This document shows, one piece after another, positions 26,025-35,201 of a stretch of 42,619 nt of DNA. The translations under genes were made by a program, and so were the position numbers. The notes under the pieces are model-generated. The model saw only the letters and a program-made list of their open reading frames with translations. It ran no database searches and was not told the DNA's origin. This DNA comes from Phycisphaerae bacterium (GTDB taxonomy: Bacteria > Planctomycetota > Phycisphaerae > UBA1845): NCBI GenBank assembly GCA_029260165.1, contig JAJDDT010000054.1, positions 1 to 42,619 of the forward strand. Reading direction: 5' to 3'. Position 1 is the stretch's first letter. The number at the start of each line of letters is the position of its first letter.

Positions 26025-27581
26025 ATGTCGACACGCACACCCATTTTTCGTTCTGTTTCCGCACTCACTATTATCGGATGTTCGATGGCAGCCGCTCAGT
26101 GGACGGAGAATTCTGACGAGAATCTCGTCATCGCAAACCGCACCGGCGAACAAACACAGCCCAAAATTCACGTCAACGTTGACGGCAGCGCGTACATCAG
26201 TTGGTTTGACAACAATTCGGGCGGATTTGACGTCTATCTGCAGCGGCTGGGCGCCAACGGCGACGCACTTTGGGCGGACGACGGCGTTCTTATCGCCGAC
26301 CGCGGTTTCAGCTCAACACAAGACTACGATCTCGACGTAGACCCAGCCGGCAACGCTTTTCTGACGTTTCGCGATGATCGCGTCGGGAGCACGCAAATCA
26401 CGGTGACTCGAATCAATCGGGACGCCGTGCAAACATGGGGCAATGGCGGTGTTCAGGTCACATCAGGCAACAACTTCGTGGCTGCTCCAAAAGTGGCGGT
26501 CATGACCAACGGAGACGCGGTTGTTGCATGGACGGACAATGGCGATGTACGCCTCCAAAAACTCAGCCCAACGGGGCAGCCATTGTGGGGCGAGGGCGTG
26601 ACAGTACCAGCCATTGGTGGCGATAGCACATCGGCGAGCGATCTGGACGCGACAAGTGACGGCGGTGCGATTTTATCGGTGGTTCGTGGGTTCCTCGCAC
26701 CGAAACATCTGCATGCTCAAAAATTCGATGCGAACGGCAACGCGCTGTGGGGAGAAGTTCCGCCGGCGGTCTTCGATGGCGGATCGCTTCAAACCGCCAA
26801 CTTTCCACAATTCGTGACCGACGGCGATGGCGGAGCGGTGTTCGCATGGTACAGCGTCGGTCCGCTTCAGTCCCATGCCCAACGGATACTCTCGGACGGA
26901 TCAGAGGTATTTCCGCACAACGGAATCGAGGTAGCCACCACCGCGCGCAGCCGGACCGCCCCGGACGTTTCATTCAACCGTGCAACCGGCGAGACATTCG
27001 TCTTTTGGCGTGAAGAAACCGGCGGCCCATTTCCCGAATTCGGTGTGTTCGGGCAGAAACTCGACCAGACCGGGAATCGAATGTGGACCGACGCGGGCCT
27101 CGAGGTAGAAGCACTCAGGACCCTCGAGCTATCACAAATAAGGCAAGTGCAGCGGGGTGATGGAGCCATGGTGTCATGGGTCGAGACGTTGTCGTTCGGC
27201 GATCAGCATGTTCACGCATCACGCGTGGATTCCGATGGAGTCCCGGGATGGGGAACTTCAGCAATCGACGTATCGTCCGTGGAATCAGGCAAATCGCGAC
27301 TGACCGTTGCGGGAGGTCCGTCCGGATCGGGAATTCTGCTGTGGGCAGATGGCCGAAACGATGCCAACGACATCTACATCCAAAACATCGATGCGAGTGG
27401 ACCGCTGGGGCCAACCTGTTTTGCAGACCTGAACGATGATGGGGTGACGAATCCGGATGATTTTGGAGTACTGGCCGATTGCGTCGCCGCGCAATGCGGA
27501 AACGTTGACATCAATGACGACGGTATCACCGACTGGGCGGACGTTCAGATGTTTATGCTTCTGTTTGGTGGTTGCCCGTAG
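26025..27581 (+). CDS. Secreted repeat protein with dockerin-like C-terminus
   Basis: A 518-residue exported protein. ATG 26025 has AGGAGGAA directly upstream, and a signal peptide (SALTIIGCSMAAAQ) follows. The body repeats a pattern of about 45-60 residues with A-x-x-W-x-D and L-Q-K-L motifs (AYISWFDNNSGGFDVYLQRL, AFLTFRDDRVGSTQITVTRI, AVVAWTDNGDVRLQKL), which suits a beta-propeller. The last 50 residues have two Ca-loop motifs, DLNDDGVTNPDDFGVL and DINDDGITDWADVQMF, the dockerin-like end seen elsewhere in the window. It converges on the cohesin-like gene with 29 bases overlap. Confidence 0.8.
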   Translation: MSTRTPIFRSVSALTIIGCSMAAAQWTENSDENLVIANRTGEQTQPKIHVNVDGSAYISWFDNNSGGFDVYLQRLGANGDALWADDGVLIADRGFSSTQDYDLDVDPAGNAFLTFRDDRVGSTQITVTRINRDAVQTWGNGGVQVTSGNNFVAAPKVAVMTNGDAVVAWTDNGDVRLQKLSPTGQPLWGEGVTVPAIGGDSTSASDLDATSDGGAILSVVRGFLAPKHLHAQKFDANGNALWGEVPPAVFDGGSLQTANFPQFVTDGDGGAVFAWYSVGPLQSHAQRILSDGSEVFPHNGIEVATTARSRTAPDVSFNRATGETFVFWREETGGPFPEFGVFGQKLDQTGNRMWTDAGLEVEALRTLELSQIRQVQRGDGAMVSWVETLSFGDQHVHASRVDSDGVPGWGTSAIDVSSVESGKSRLTVAGGPSGSGILLWADGRNDANDIYIQNIDASGPLGPTCFADLNDDGVTNPDDFGVLADCVAAQCGNVDINDDGITDWADVQMFMLLFGGCP

Positions 27582-29166
27582 TCGGCTTGAATCTGACCAG
27601 AATGGCCATCACCATCGCCAAAACGAGAATAGCCCCACCCTGACGGGACAACGTGGGTACGCAGATGATGTTTGGATCGCGGGGATCGATGAAAACCGGT
27701 GGTGCGCAGGTATCCTCGACGTCGATGTCGGCGTTGTTGCAGGCGGACGGAATGAGTTTGCTGCCGTCGGGCTGACCGAACAATGTGCGCGGGTTGTTGG
27801 TTCTAAAGCAGATGTCCTCTGTTTCGCAGGTGCCGATCGCCCGAAACCGCAGCCGCGCGATGATGCCCGGCCCCATAGTTGCGTTGGCACATTGACTGAA
27901 AATGTCGTCACCGATCGCGACATCAATCGTGCCCGCATCGTCATCCACGTTCAGCATGAGCAGCGTTCCGAAAACCTGCCCACCCGGATTACCGGGAATG
28001 TCGGATCCCGGGGTCAGGTCGAAGAATTCGAAATCGAACGGGCTGTAACGCAGGAAAAACTGCGCCGCACAAACGGGTGTGTCGGTCGCGGTGAGTTCGA
28101 CATCCACCGTGACGATGCTGAACTGACTGAGCTGTACGAATCCGGTGGAAACATCGATCACGCCCGTCGTTGTCAAACACAAACCCGGTGGCTCGACACA
28201 TTCACACGAGCCGTCAACGTTGCAAACGTCACCGCCCATTGATTGACAAAAAGCATTCGGATCAGCCTCTGCGGTACAATCGAAATGGTCAACCGCCGGT
28301 TGCGGTGGGGGGTCGGTGATGTCGGTGTTGAAGATCACGCCGTCGAAACATTGATCGAACGTACAGCGCAAACCATCCCGTCCGTCGGCACCGGTGAGAC
28401 ATTCAGCACAGGAATCGGTGTTTTCATTACACATCGGCAACGCTGCCGTCTCACAGGAGTCGGTACCGGGGCGACAAACCATATCGACACATCGCTCGTC
28501 GCCATCGCAAAATCGTTCATCATCGCAATCGGTGTCAATTTCGCAGGGGCATGGATCAGCACATACAACTTCATCAGACCGCGGGATGATGCGAAGTGGT
28601 GGAGCACACGTCCCTGCAACCGGTCCGGGACCGAAACATGATGTCGGCAGCACCTTGCTCCCGCCGGTGGCAGCCAGGAGCGTGGGCGGTTGGTTTCCCC
28701 GAAAACAGACCCCCCACGATTCACAGGTCCCGCGAACAAGAAACTCAAGGCGTGCGATAACAGCAGGCCCGTGGGTCGCATCATTGCAGCCCGCGTCAAG
28801 GGCACCGCCGGCTGCGAAACTTATCGCACCGGTGAAAAACTCAATCTCCGAAATCAGAACCTGTGAAAAAATCGCGCCTTCGGGGTTGCCCGGCAATTCC
28901 GCACCGGGCGTGATGCTTTGCAGCACCAGTCCGACCGTATCATATTCCAGGAAGAACTGAGCACCACAAATCGGCAAAACCGACGGTCCGAGGACAACGT
29001 CAACGCTGATCGTGGTCCCCTCGACAGGACAGGAAACGCCGGATGGATTTCCGGGAATGTCGTATTCCAGACACAACGTCGGTGCGTCGCCAGCCATCGC
29101 CGCCGACCCCGCCGCCGTCATTGCCCACAATACTGCCAGAGCGCAACACCCCAGCCGCTCACCCAT
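27553..29166 (-). CDS. Secreted protein with two cohesin-like domains and IPTL tail
   Basis: 537 residues from ATG 29166 (AGGAGG 7 bases upstream) with signal peptide ending near AMAGDAP. Two similar modules lie at about 30-165 and 310-470. Each has a C-x-A-Q-F-F-L-x-Y strand (ICGAQFFLEYDTVGLVLQSI; VCAAQFFLRYSPFDFEFFDL), G-N-P-x-G, and AVIARLEFLVRGTCES / GIIARLRFRAIGTCET. This is the cohesin pattern. Between them is a Cys-rich stretch (CPCEIDTDCDDERFCDGDERC). The end VPTLSRQGGAILVLAMVMAI is an IPTL-type sorting helix with basic tail. Its convergent neighbour carries a dockerin-like tail, which suggests possible partners. Confidence 0.75.
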   Translation of the reverse strand: MGERLGCCALAVLWAMTAAGSAAMAGDAPTLCLEYDIPGNPSGVSCPVEGTTISVDVVLGPSVLPICGAQFFLEYDTVGLVLQSITPGAELPGNPEGAIFSQVLISEIEFFTGAISFAAGGALDAGCNDATHGPAVIARLEFLVRGTCESWGVCFRGNQPPTLLAATGGSKVLPTSCFGPGPVAGTCAPPLRIIPRSDEVVCADPCPCEIDTDCDDERFCDGDERCVDMVCRPGTDSCETAALPMCNENTDSCAECLTGADGRDGLRCTFDQCFDGVIFNTDITDPPPQPAVDHFDCTAEADPNAFCQSMGGDVCNVDGSCECVEPPGLCLTTTGVIDVSTGFVQLSQFSIVTVDVELTATDTPVCAAQFFLRYSPFDFEFFDLTPGSDIPGNPGGQVFGTLLMLNVDDDAGTIDVAIGDDIFSQCANATMGPGIIARLRFRAIGTCETEDICFRTNNPRTLFGQPDGSKLIPSACNNADIDVEDTCAPPVFIDPRDPNIICVPTLSRQGGAILVLAMVMAILVRFKPTTGNHQTEA

Positions 29167-29309
29167 GACGTGCCCTCCTCGCGGACAAGCTGCGACATTT
29201 CGCACATCCGCATGCCCTTCACCCCGGTATTGTAGCAAGAAACGTTGTCAGGCGGCAAACAAACCGCCCAAAACGTCGAAAGTCCAGGCCCACAATGATG
29301 TTACAACCC

Positions 29310-30173
29310 CTACCGACCAGCCTGGCGATCAAGCCAGTGGCTCATTTCGAGGAATTTGAGGCGGCTTTCCGCTCGATGCCAACTGTCCGAGCCGGTCCAC
29401 CAGTCGGCGAATCGGTCACTCGCGACAAACGAGGCGTGGCCATCGCGGTACGAGACACTGACACCGGTTCGATGTCTTGTCTTGACGCTGTCAGGCCAAA
29501 GCGCGTCACTGGCGATCGTGATTCCGCTGCCAATCCGATCCCAAAGGACGCCGGTGAGCGCCGCCCGACGCTCGTAGCTTGATTCCGTATGGTTGGCAAT
29601 ATTGGAGTTTCCCGGTTGACCCGCCGTCTCCACCCGCGGTGGCCAGGGGTTCAGGGGTGTGTTCCAGGACTGATCGGGATCGCGCTCGCTGGGACAGAAA
29701 AAAACGCGCGGATCGCTCAACGCACCAGAAGACCACAACAGACCGAAATTCCGCCAGTCACCGACACGTTCCGGCATGCTCCAGTGGAAAATCTTGTTGC
29801 GATGGTAAATCTGCAACCACTGTTGCCCGTGAACGTTCAGCGCGTCAAACGTCTCAGGGCCAAAACCATGGACCTCGATTCGTCGCCAGGAGGTTCCCTG
29901 TCTGCGGTAATTGACGTCGATACTCTGCGGCGTCGGGGTGGTCGCGTTGAAGAAATGGGTCAGCGGCGGGCTGTAACGATGGTCAATCGCATAGATTTCC
30001 CACGCGTTGCTCAGTCCGCGGAGATGGGCCATGCAAACCGTTCGTTTGGCCTGCTCCCGTGCCCGCTTGAGCGACGGCAGCAGAATCGAGATTAACAGTG
30101 CCACAATGGAAACGACTACGAGCAGTTCAATTAGTGTGAACGCCTTGCATCGACGGTGTAACGAATCTGACAT
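29310..30173 (-). CDS. Type II pseudopilin-like protein (H-X9-DG class)
   Basis: 287 residues from ATG 30173. After a short basic leader the N-terminus reads CKAFTLIELLVVVSIVALLI, the prepilin peptidase site (after A, before FTLIELL) and hydrophobic helix. The rest is a Gly/Trp-rich globular part with CPSERDPDQSW and SYRDGHASFVASDRFADWW, where a Y-R-D-G-H motif recalls the H-x9-D-G class of planctomycete major pseudopilins (GspG/DUF1559-like). Many planctomycetes carry dozens of such genes. No secretion genes adjoin it. Confidence 0.85.
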   Translation of the reverse strand: MSDSLHRRCKAFTLIELLVVVSIVALLISILLPSLKRAREQAKRTVCMAHLRGLSNAWEIYAIDHRYSPPLTHFFNATTPTPQSIDVNYRRQGTSWRRIEVHGFGPETFDALNVHGQQWLQIYHRNKIFHWSMPERVGDWRNFGLLWSSGALSDPRVFFCPSERDPDQSWNTPLNPWPPRVETAGQPGNSNIANHTESSYERRAALTGVLWDRIGSGITIASDALWPDSVKTRHRTGVSVSYRDGHASFVASDRFADWWTGSDSWHRAESRLKFLEMSHWLDRQAGR

Positions 30174-30424
30174 GGCAAAGGCCTGTATTCCAACACGACA
30201 CCGGCTCGCACGGGCAGTAGCACAGCGCACCGCAATGTCTTCATTCTACGCAAGGGTGTGTCTTGATTTCAATGGCGCAGAGGGGATTTGCGATTGTTTA
30301 GGATGGGAAAGAATTGCATTGGCCCACAATGACGAATCTTGGCGAGAACGGCGAATCGTCTAAACAACGCCTTCCCTTCGGTCCGCCGGGCAAGGGACTG
30401 GGGCAACTGCAACGCAACCAAGGG

Positions 30425-30709
30425 CTAGTGGTGCTCGCCCGATGCCCCGACAGGCACGTTTGGGTCGTCACCTTCCTGTGGAGAGTTGTTCTCCCGTAAA
30501 GAACCGATCTTCGATTCCCGTGCCCGAAGATACATGTCATATAGCTCTGGGGGGTAACCTGCGGGGGGAAGATATTCCGTCGTCACCCCGCGCTTCCCTG
30601 TTTCCGAGCCGTTCTCGATTCGTCGCGAAACCACTGGACCTGCCGACATCGCACATCCAACACACACCAACATTCCGCAAACAATACCCATTTTCATCGA
30701 TTTTTGCAT
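30425..30709 (-). CDS. Small candidate lipoprotein
   Basis: A 94-residue protein from ATG 30709, with GGGAGG about 6 bases upstream. MQKSMKMGIVCGMLVCVGCAM is a lipoprotein-like signal, although the residue three before the lipidated Cys is Cys, which is atypical. The mature part is short and charged (EYLPPAGYPPELYDMYLRAR), ending in a His-His. Function unknown. Confidence 0.6.
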   Translation of the reverse strand: MQKSMKMGIVCGMLVCVGCAMSAGPVVSRRIENGSETGKRGVTTEYLPPAGYPPELYDMYLRARESKIGSLRENNSPQEGDDPNVPVGASGEHH

Positions 30710-31043
30710 AGCTAACCTCCCTGACTCCATGACAAACAATACGATTTGTACAACAAAGCTCATGCCCCCCCGGCAGTGTCAAGGGTTTTTTGGGGGCGGT
30801 AGCGCGAAAAATTTCCAAGTTTGGAACAATACACAAATGTTCCCACTACAACAACGGCTCATACGGGACATGGTTCTCACGCCGCCCGACACCTGTTAGG
30901 GTGGCCCACCTCTTTAGAGGTGGGGGACTCGATTGCTGGTTGGGATTCGACTCCCCCACGGCTAAAGCCATGGGCCACCCAACCATCAGGCGACAAGTGA
31001 CGAAGTACCGGCTTAGCTGATATTGGAACGAAAATTCAATGGA
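30710..31043. other. Gene-free stretch holding a repeat
   Basis: No convincing gene in 30710-31043. The right half is taken up by the GGGTGGCC inverted-repeat element at 30899-30980; the left half is upstream sequence of the small lipoprotein gene. Confidence 0.6.
30899..30980. repeat. GGGTGGCCCA inverted-repeat element
   Basis: GGGTGGCCCA (30899-30908) and TGGGCCACCC (30971-30980) are perfect inverted arms. Inside are CCTCTTTAGAGG, TGGGGGACTCGA and TCGACTCCCCCA, so most of the 82 bases can fold back. It resembles a dispersed REP-like unit; variants with GCCGGGTGG occur near 34732-35097. Confidence 0.7.
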
Positions 31044-31874
31044 TTACCGCGCGGAGGGCAGTGAAATGACAAATGTCGTTCCGTTTCCCGGTGTTGATTC
31101 AACCGAGATCGAACCACGATGCTCCTCGATAATCTCGTGACAGAGCGCCAAACCCAATCCGCTGCCACCCGATCCGGGCTGCCCGTTTTTGGTCGAAAAG
31201 AATGGATCGAAGATGCGATCGATGACGTCGGCTGGTACCCCCGGGCCGGTATCGGTGAAACGGATGACAACCCGATCGTCGTCGACATTGGCTGACACCG
31301 TAATCTGCCCGGACCGCTCCGCCATCGCATCGCGTGCGTTGAGAAACAGATTCACAAAAACAAGTTGGAGCTGCTTCGCGTCTGCCAAAACACGAATGTC
31401 AGCCTCAAAGTCACACTTCAGTTGAAGACCGTCTTTTTCGAGATCCCGGCAAAGGGCCTGCGAGGATCCCTCGATAATGTCACCGAGTGGCACTGACCCA
31501 AACGCGATCGGCTCGTCTGCGGACATGTTCAGAATGCGCTGTGACATGGTCCGGGCCAACTCCGCCTGCGTCATCGTTATTTCCAACGCCTTGACCATCA
31601 TCTCGGGGTCTTTTCGATTGAGCGCAAACTGTGCGTAACCCATGATCGGGGTCATGATGTTGTTGAATTCGTGGGCGAGCATCGCCGCGGCGGTGCCAAG
31701 GGTTGCCAGTTTTTGAGCGTGACGCAACTGGAGCTTCAATTGCTGCAAATCGCGCTGGAGTTTCTCGAGTTGATCCGAGACGAGCCGCTCAGCCTGCGGG
31801 GTGGTTTTGACGGTTTCGATCATGTTGGTTGTGCCATCCGGAGTAAAAGTGTGTGCATACGACACTGTGATCAT
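31044..31874 (-). CDS. Orphan soluble sensor histidine kinase
   Basis: A 276-residue cytoplasmic kinase from ATG 31874 (ATG 31823 is an alternative start). A coiled coil (QLEKLQRDLQQLKLQLRHAQ) leads to the phospho-acceptor H-box MLAHEFNNIMTPIMGYAQF. The ATPase domain has N-box FVNLFLNARDAMAE, G1 FTDTGPGVPADV, F-box IFDPFFSTK and G2 GSGLGLALCHEI. No input domain and no response regulator gene are seen, so its signal and partner are unknown. Similar short kinases often take part in chemotaxis-like or phosphorelay networks. Confidence 0.85.
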   Translation of the reverse strand: MITVSYAHTFTPDGTTNMIETVKTTPQAERLVSDQLEKLQRDLQQLKLQLRHAQKLATLGTAAAMLAHEFNNIMTPIMGYAQFALNRKDPEMMVKALEITMTQAELARTMSQRILNMSADEPIAFGSVPLGDIIEGSSQALCRDLEKDGLQLKCDFEADIRVLADAKQLQLVFVNLFLNARDAMAERSGQITVSANVDDDRVVIRFTDTGPGVPADVIDRIFDPFFSTKNGQPGSGGSGLGLALCHEIIEEHRGSISVESTPGNGTTFVISLPSAR

Positions 31875-31955
31875 CGGCCTGTGGATTGAATGGACTTGAA
31901 AACGCGTACGACCGGGGACACAGTTTACCCAATCAGCCCAAATAACCTTGACTTC

Positions 31956-34577
31956 TTATGGCCCCTGTATTGCCGACTGGAACCACGCAAAATCCAGCAG
32001 GCTGACGTTTTGATCGGCATTTGAATCGAAGCAGCGGCACCGCGGTGGCGGCTCCGCCATCGGTGAGGAGACGGTCAGGCCAAAACATGCCTGAAACGAA
32101 CCGAGGTCGAGCAGATCGATCGACAGATCGTGGTTGGCGTCGCCCGGGGTTGGACAGGAGCCGCAGAAATTGGTCCGACCCGGTGTCGGGAGCGCTAAAC
32201 CGTCGGTGCCGTCGTCCGTGTCCGACAATGCGCAGAAGTCGTCGGGCGAATTCGCGTCGCGTCCGTCACGGCGACGAGCGACACCGTTCGTGGCTGACGA
32301 TGGATCGCCACCGATCACGACCGCGTTTAGATAGACGCGATCTTCAAATTTCCCCTCGCCATCGACGATGGCCAGCGCGTCAACAATCGTGCCGATCTCG
32401 AAAGACGGGTCAACCACGCCGTCATTGTCCACGTCCACGTCCGTACCAGCCGTCACATCAACCGCATTAAACCCGCTGATCAGAGCGTATGTGGCGGATC
32501 CGTTTTCCAGGGTGTTGTTTTGGCCGATGACGAGATCTACGTCGGACAGAATCGCGTCACCGAGGACGAGAAACCCGTCGGTGGGGATGGTGACGGATGT
32601 CAGCAGGAAGGCGTGGTCGATCCGCCCCTCCTGCCCCACGAGTGTTGTGTCCCCTTCGATTTCGATGAGACCAAAACCGTCCAGCGACATGCCACCGGGG
32701 CCGAAGATCTCGATAAACTCGCGATCGTCGATACCCGGGTCGTTGCGGGAGATTTCGTTGATGACGACGGAGGCGAGTGGTCCGCAGTTTTGTGTGTTGC
32801 AGCTCGTGCCGTTTCCACGAAACACGCCGCCAAGCGATTCGCAATCGATCACATCCTCAGCCACGCAACCACCTGCCGCGACACAGCATGCACCAATAGG
32901 CGGAGATGGACATGCGGGAATTCCGATACAGTTGACCCCGTTTCCGAAATAGAGGCCATTCGCGTCGCCACACTCGTCGGCCGAAACCGAGACGCAGTTG
33001 CCACCGGGTAAACAACAGGCACCGGTTGTGCCAGGACAGTCGATGCCGCAGTTGGTTCCATCGCCTTGATAAACGCCACCCTGCCCATCGCATCCGATCC
33101 GTTCCAGAGGCCCCAGACAGGTTCCGACGGGCAGACAACATGCACCACGAACAGCGGGAAAGGGCAGTTCGTTAATCAACCCCGGTGTACCATCAGGCCC
33201 CAGTCCATCATCGCTCGTAGCCACCCAATCCCCGAAAACGTTGGGCAATCGCTGCAACGACACCTCCGCAGACAAATCCTGATTCGCAGAGACCTGGTCG
33301 GTGACACCCATATCGACGAACGTCACACCAGCCGCCGGACCGGCTGCCCCGACAAACGATCCGCCGTACGAAATCGCCTGCACAACGATGTCCTCGAATG
33401 GGGGCGTCTCGGCGGGTTTTGTCAGAACGATACCGTTGGGCGCGTCGTTTTTGATCGCATCCACCGTCCACGCCACCTGCAGGACGTTCGGCACCTGTGC
33501 GGAACCGACCACAAAATGCTCATCGCCGGGGATGAATCCTGCCAACGGAACCTCGCGATACGGCGAGCGATCGTCGGGGGAACCGTCGTAGAAAATCAGC
33601 TTGTGTCCAAAAATTGATTGGCCCGCCGGTCCGTAGAGTTCGACATACTCCCCGACATCGATACCGAGTTGGTTGTAGTCTACCTCGTTGATCACGACGC
33701 CCGACGTCGAATCGCACGCCGATTCGCATGTACTCGTTGACGTGGAAAAACTACCCGACGCACGCTGGCAGGTGTAACTGTCCATCGCAAGACAAGCACC
33801 GCCGGGCGTACAGCAGTTTCCAATCTGCGGCGCGGGACAATCGGGAATGGCTGAACAAAACACGAGATCGCCCGAATAGTCGCCACCGCGGTCCTCGCAG
33901 CCATCCTCGGTGAGCGCCACGCAACGCCCATCCGGAATGCAACATCCACCCTTCGGTTCAGCCACACAGATTTGCTCCGGCTGAAAGTCATCGTTCAGGC
34001 CGGCAGGTATAAATCCCGGACTGCCCAATCCCACACCACTGGTTGATGTCCGTATCCCCAGGAAGTTTTTGGGGCCAATATAAGGCCAGACAATGATCGG
34101 GTCGTTGGTCCGTTCGTTGAGAGGCTGGCCGAAGAGAAAGGTTTGGTGAACCGCTTGCGAGTCACCCACGCCTGGGTCGGAGGTCCAGAAGTCAGGCGGG
34201 AACAGATTCACCGCGTCCAACAGCACATTCGACTCGCCAAACAGGAGCAACCTCGAGCCGCTAAACATGTTTTCAAATTGATCGACCGGAATTCGAATGA
34301 TATCGTTTTCCAGGAGTTGCCATTCACAGCGAAAATCCTCGTCAGACGTCGGCTTTAGTCCACCCGGCGCGATGATCCGCATGGTCCTCGGTGGCATAAC
34401 GATCGGACCCGACAGACCAACGAGGTTGTGGGTTGTGTTAACGGTATTGTTGGTGGTCGTGTCAAGTCGCGTGAGCGCGATGTTATCATTTGTATCATTG
34501 AATATTTCGACATATTCATAAATCCGTTGGTTCTGCGGGCTTTGCGATGTGCCGGGGCTGTGCATGATCTCGATCAT
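31956..34577 (-). CDS. Large lamin-tail protein with Cys-rich repeats and dockerin-like end
   Basis: 873 residues from ATG 34577. Three lamin-tail domains are visible: the start (YEYVEIFNDTNDNIAL), one beginning VVINEVDYNQLGIDVGEYVE and one with VVINEISRNDPGIDDREFIE. Between and after them are five Cys-rich units of the form GACC-P-G-C...C...G-Y-G-x-G-x-x-C (for example GACCLPGGNCVSVSADEC). The C-terminus has a dockerin-like pair (GDANHDLSIDLLDLGSF; FDSNADQNVSLLDFAWFQ). Cell-surface or exported role expected, but no signal peptide is found: the first residues already lie inside a lamin-tail domain. The 5' end may be lost or frameshifted. Confidence 0.75.
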   Translation of the reverse strand: MIEIMHSPGTSQSPQNQRIYEYVEIFNDTNDNIALTRLDTTTNNTVNTTHNLVGLSGPIVMPPRTMRIIAPGGLKPTSDEDFRCEWQLLENDIIRIPVDQFENMFSGSRLLLFGESNVLLDAVNLFPPDFWTSDPGVGDSQAVHQTFLFGQPLNERTNDPIIVWPYIGPKNFLGIRTSTSGVGLGSPGFIPAGLNDDFQPEQICVAEPKGGCCIPDGRCVALTEDGCEDRGGDYSGDLVFCSAIPDCPAPQIGNCCTPGGACLAMDSYTCQRASGSFSTSTSTCESACDSTSGVVINEVDYNQLGIDVGEYVELYGPAGQSIFGHKLIFYDGSPDDRSPYREVPLAGFIPGDEHFVVGSAQVPNVLQVAWTVDAIKNDAPNGIVLTKPAETPPFEDIVVQAISYGGSFVGAAGPAAGVTFVDMGVTDQVSANQDLSAEVSLQRLPNVFGDWVATSDDGLGPDGTPGLINELPFPAVRGACCLPVGTCLGPLERIGCDGQGGVYQGDGTNCGIDCPGTTGACCLPGGNCVSVSADECGDANGLYFGNGVNCIGIPACPSPPIGACCVAAGGCVAEDVIDCESLGGVFRGNGTSCNTQNCGPLASVVINEISRNDPGIDDREFIEIFGPGGMSLDGFGLIEIEGDTTLVGQEGRIDHAFLLTSVTIPTDGFLVLGDAILSDVDLVIGQNNTLENGSATYALISGFNAVDVTAGTDVDVDNDGVVDPSFEIGTIVDALAIVDGEGKFEDRVYLNAVVIGGDPSSATNGVARRRDGRDANSPDDFCALSDTDDGTDGLALPTPGRTNFCGSCPTPGDANHDLSIDLLDLGSFQACFGLTVSSPMAEPPPRCRCFDSNADQNVSLLDFAWFQSAIQGP

Positions 34578-34946
34578 GCACACACATGCCACCAACGGTT
34601 GCGGTCTTCGTCGAAATGCGAGCCAGTGAGAAACAGAGTGAAACTGGCGAGATGTCGCGAAAAAAAGGGGGCAAGAAAAGCGGGTGACCGAGAAGGCTTG
34701 GCTATCCCGCAGGACACGCTGGGAACTTCCCGGCCACCCAAAACGACGATTTGCCGGGTGGCACGTTGGTGGTCGTCTAGTCGCAGTTCTCACTCATGAA
34801 GTCAAGCTCGAACGCCGTGATGTTCAGGCGTTTTTTTGTCATTTCATCCTCAGCCACACGCCACCACACGATCCTCGAATGCGGTGTCTTTCGGCTTGAC
34901 CTTTCCACGACGAATCGGTAGCGTCGACTTTGACAATTGAGCAAGT

Positions 34947-35061
34947 CCACCCGGCAAGGTGAAAAGGGCGTATCGCCCTTTTTCTAGACACGTCAATCGC
35001 CCCAGTTCCATGGCCAGTGGCCAGATGGGCATGCTTGGCGAACGCTTACCTTGCCGGGTGG
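34947..35061. repeat. CCACCCGGCAAGGT inverted repeat
   Basis: CCACCCGGCAAGGT (34947-34960) and ACCTTGCCGGGTGG (35048-35061) are exact 14-base inverted arms 87 bases apart. They enclose the terminator-like hairpin. Related GGGTGGC/GGCCACC arms lie on both sides, so this looks like a short non-autonomous element or REP cluster. Confidence 0.65.
34962..34983 (+). terminator. Rho-independent-type hairpin
   Basis: AAAAGGGCG-TAT-CGCCCTTTT forms a 9-base stem with a T run, the shape of an intrinsic terminator readable on both strands. It lies upstream of both flanking genes, so it ends no obvious transcript and may be part of the surrounding repeat element. Confidence 0.55.
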
Positions 35062-35201
35062 CTACGCTGGGACTCATCTGGCCACCCTATCTAACCGGCA
35101 GTCCACCCCTCGATTTCGCCAGATTAGTTCCTCCTCATTTGCGAACGTCCACATGCAGCGTTGCATGTGACAAGCGTGGTCTCTGGTTTGAGGAGCGAGC
35201 C

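Larger units (their letters stand above)
34578..35201. other. Gene-free stretch with inverted repeats
   Basis: No gene is supported in these 624 bases. Open frames on both strands cross GCCGGGTGG-type repeats and have poor protein texture. It contains GGCCACCC and GGGTGGC arms near 34732-34762, the paired arms at 34947-35061, a terminator-like hairpin, and a further GGCCACCC near 35090. It likely holds promoters for the divergent genes on either side. Confidence 0.55.

Noticed and set aside
25644-26171. Hydrophobic minus-strand frame that looks like a membrane protein
   Set aside because: Its hydrophobic run is the complement of Gly-His-Asp repeats on the other strand, which gives Val, Ser and Met by chance. 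It has no ribosome site and overlaps a secreted protein with a strong start.
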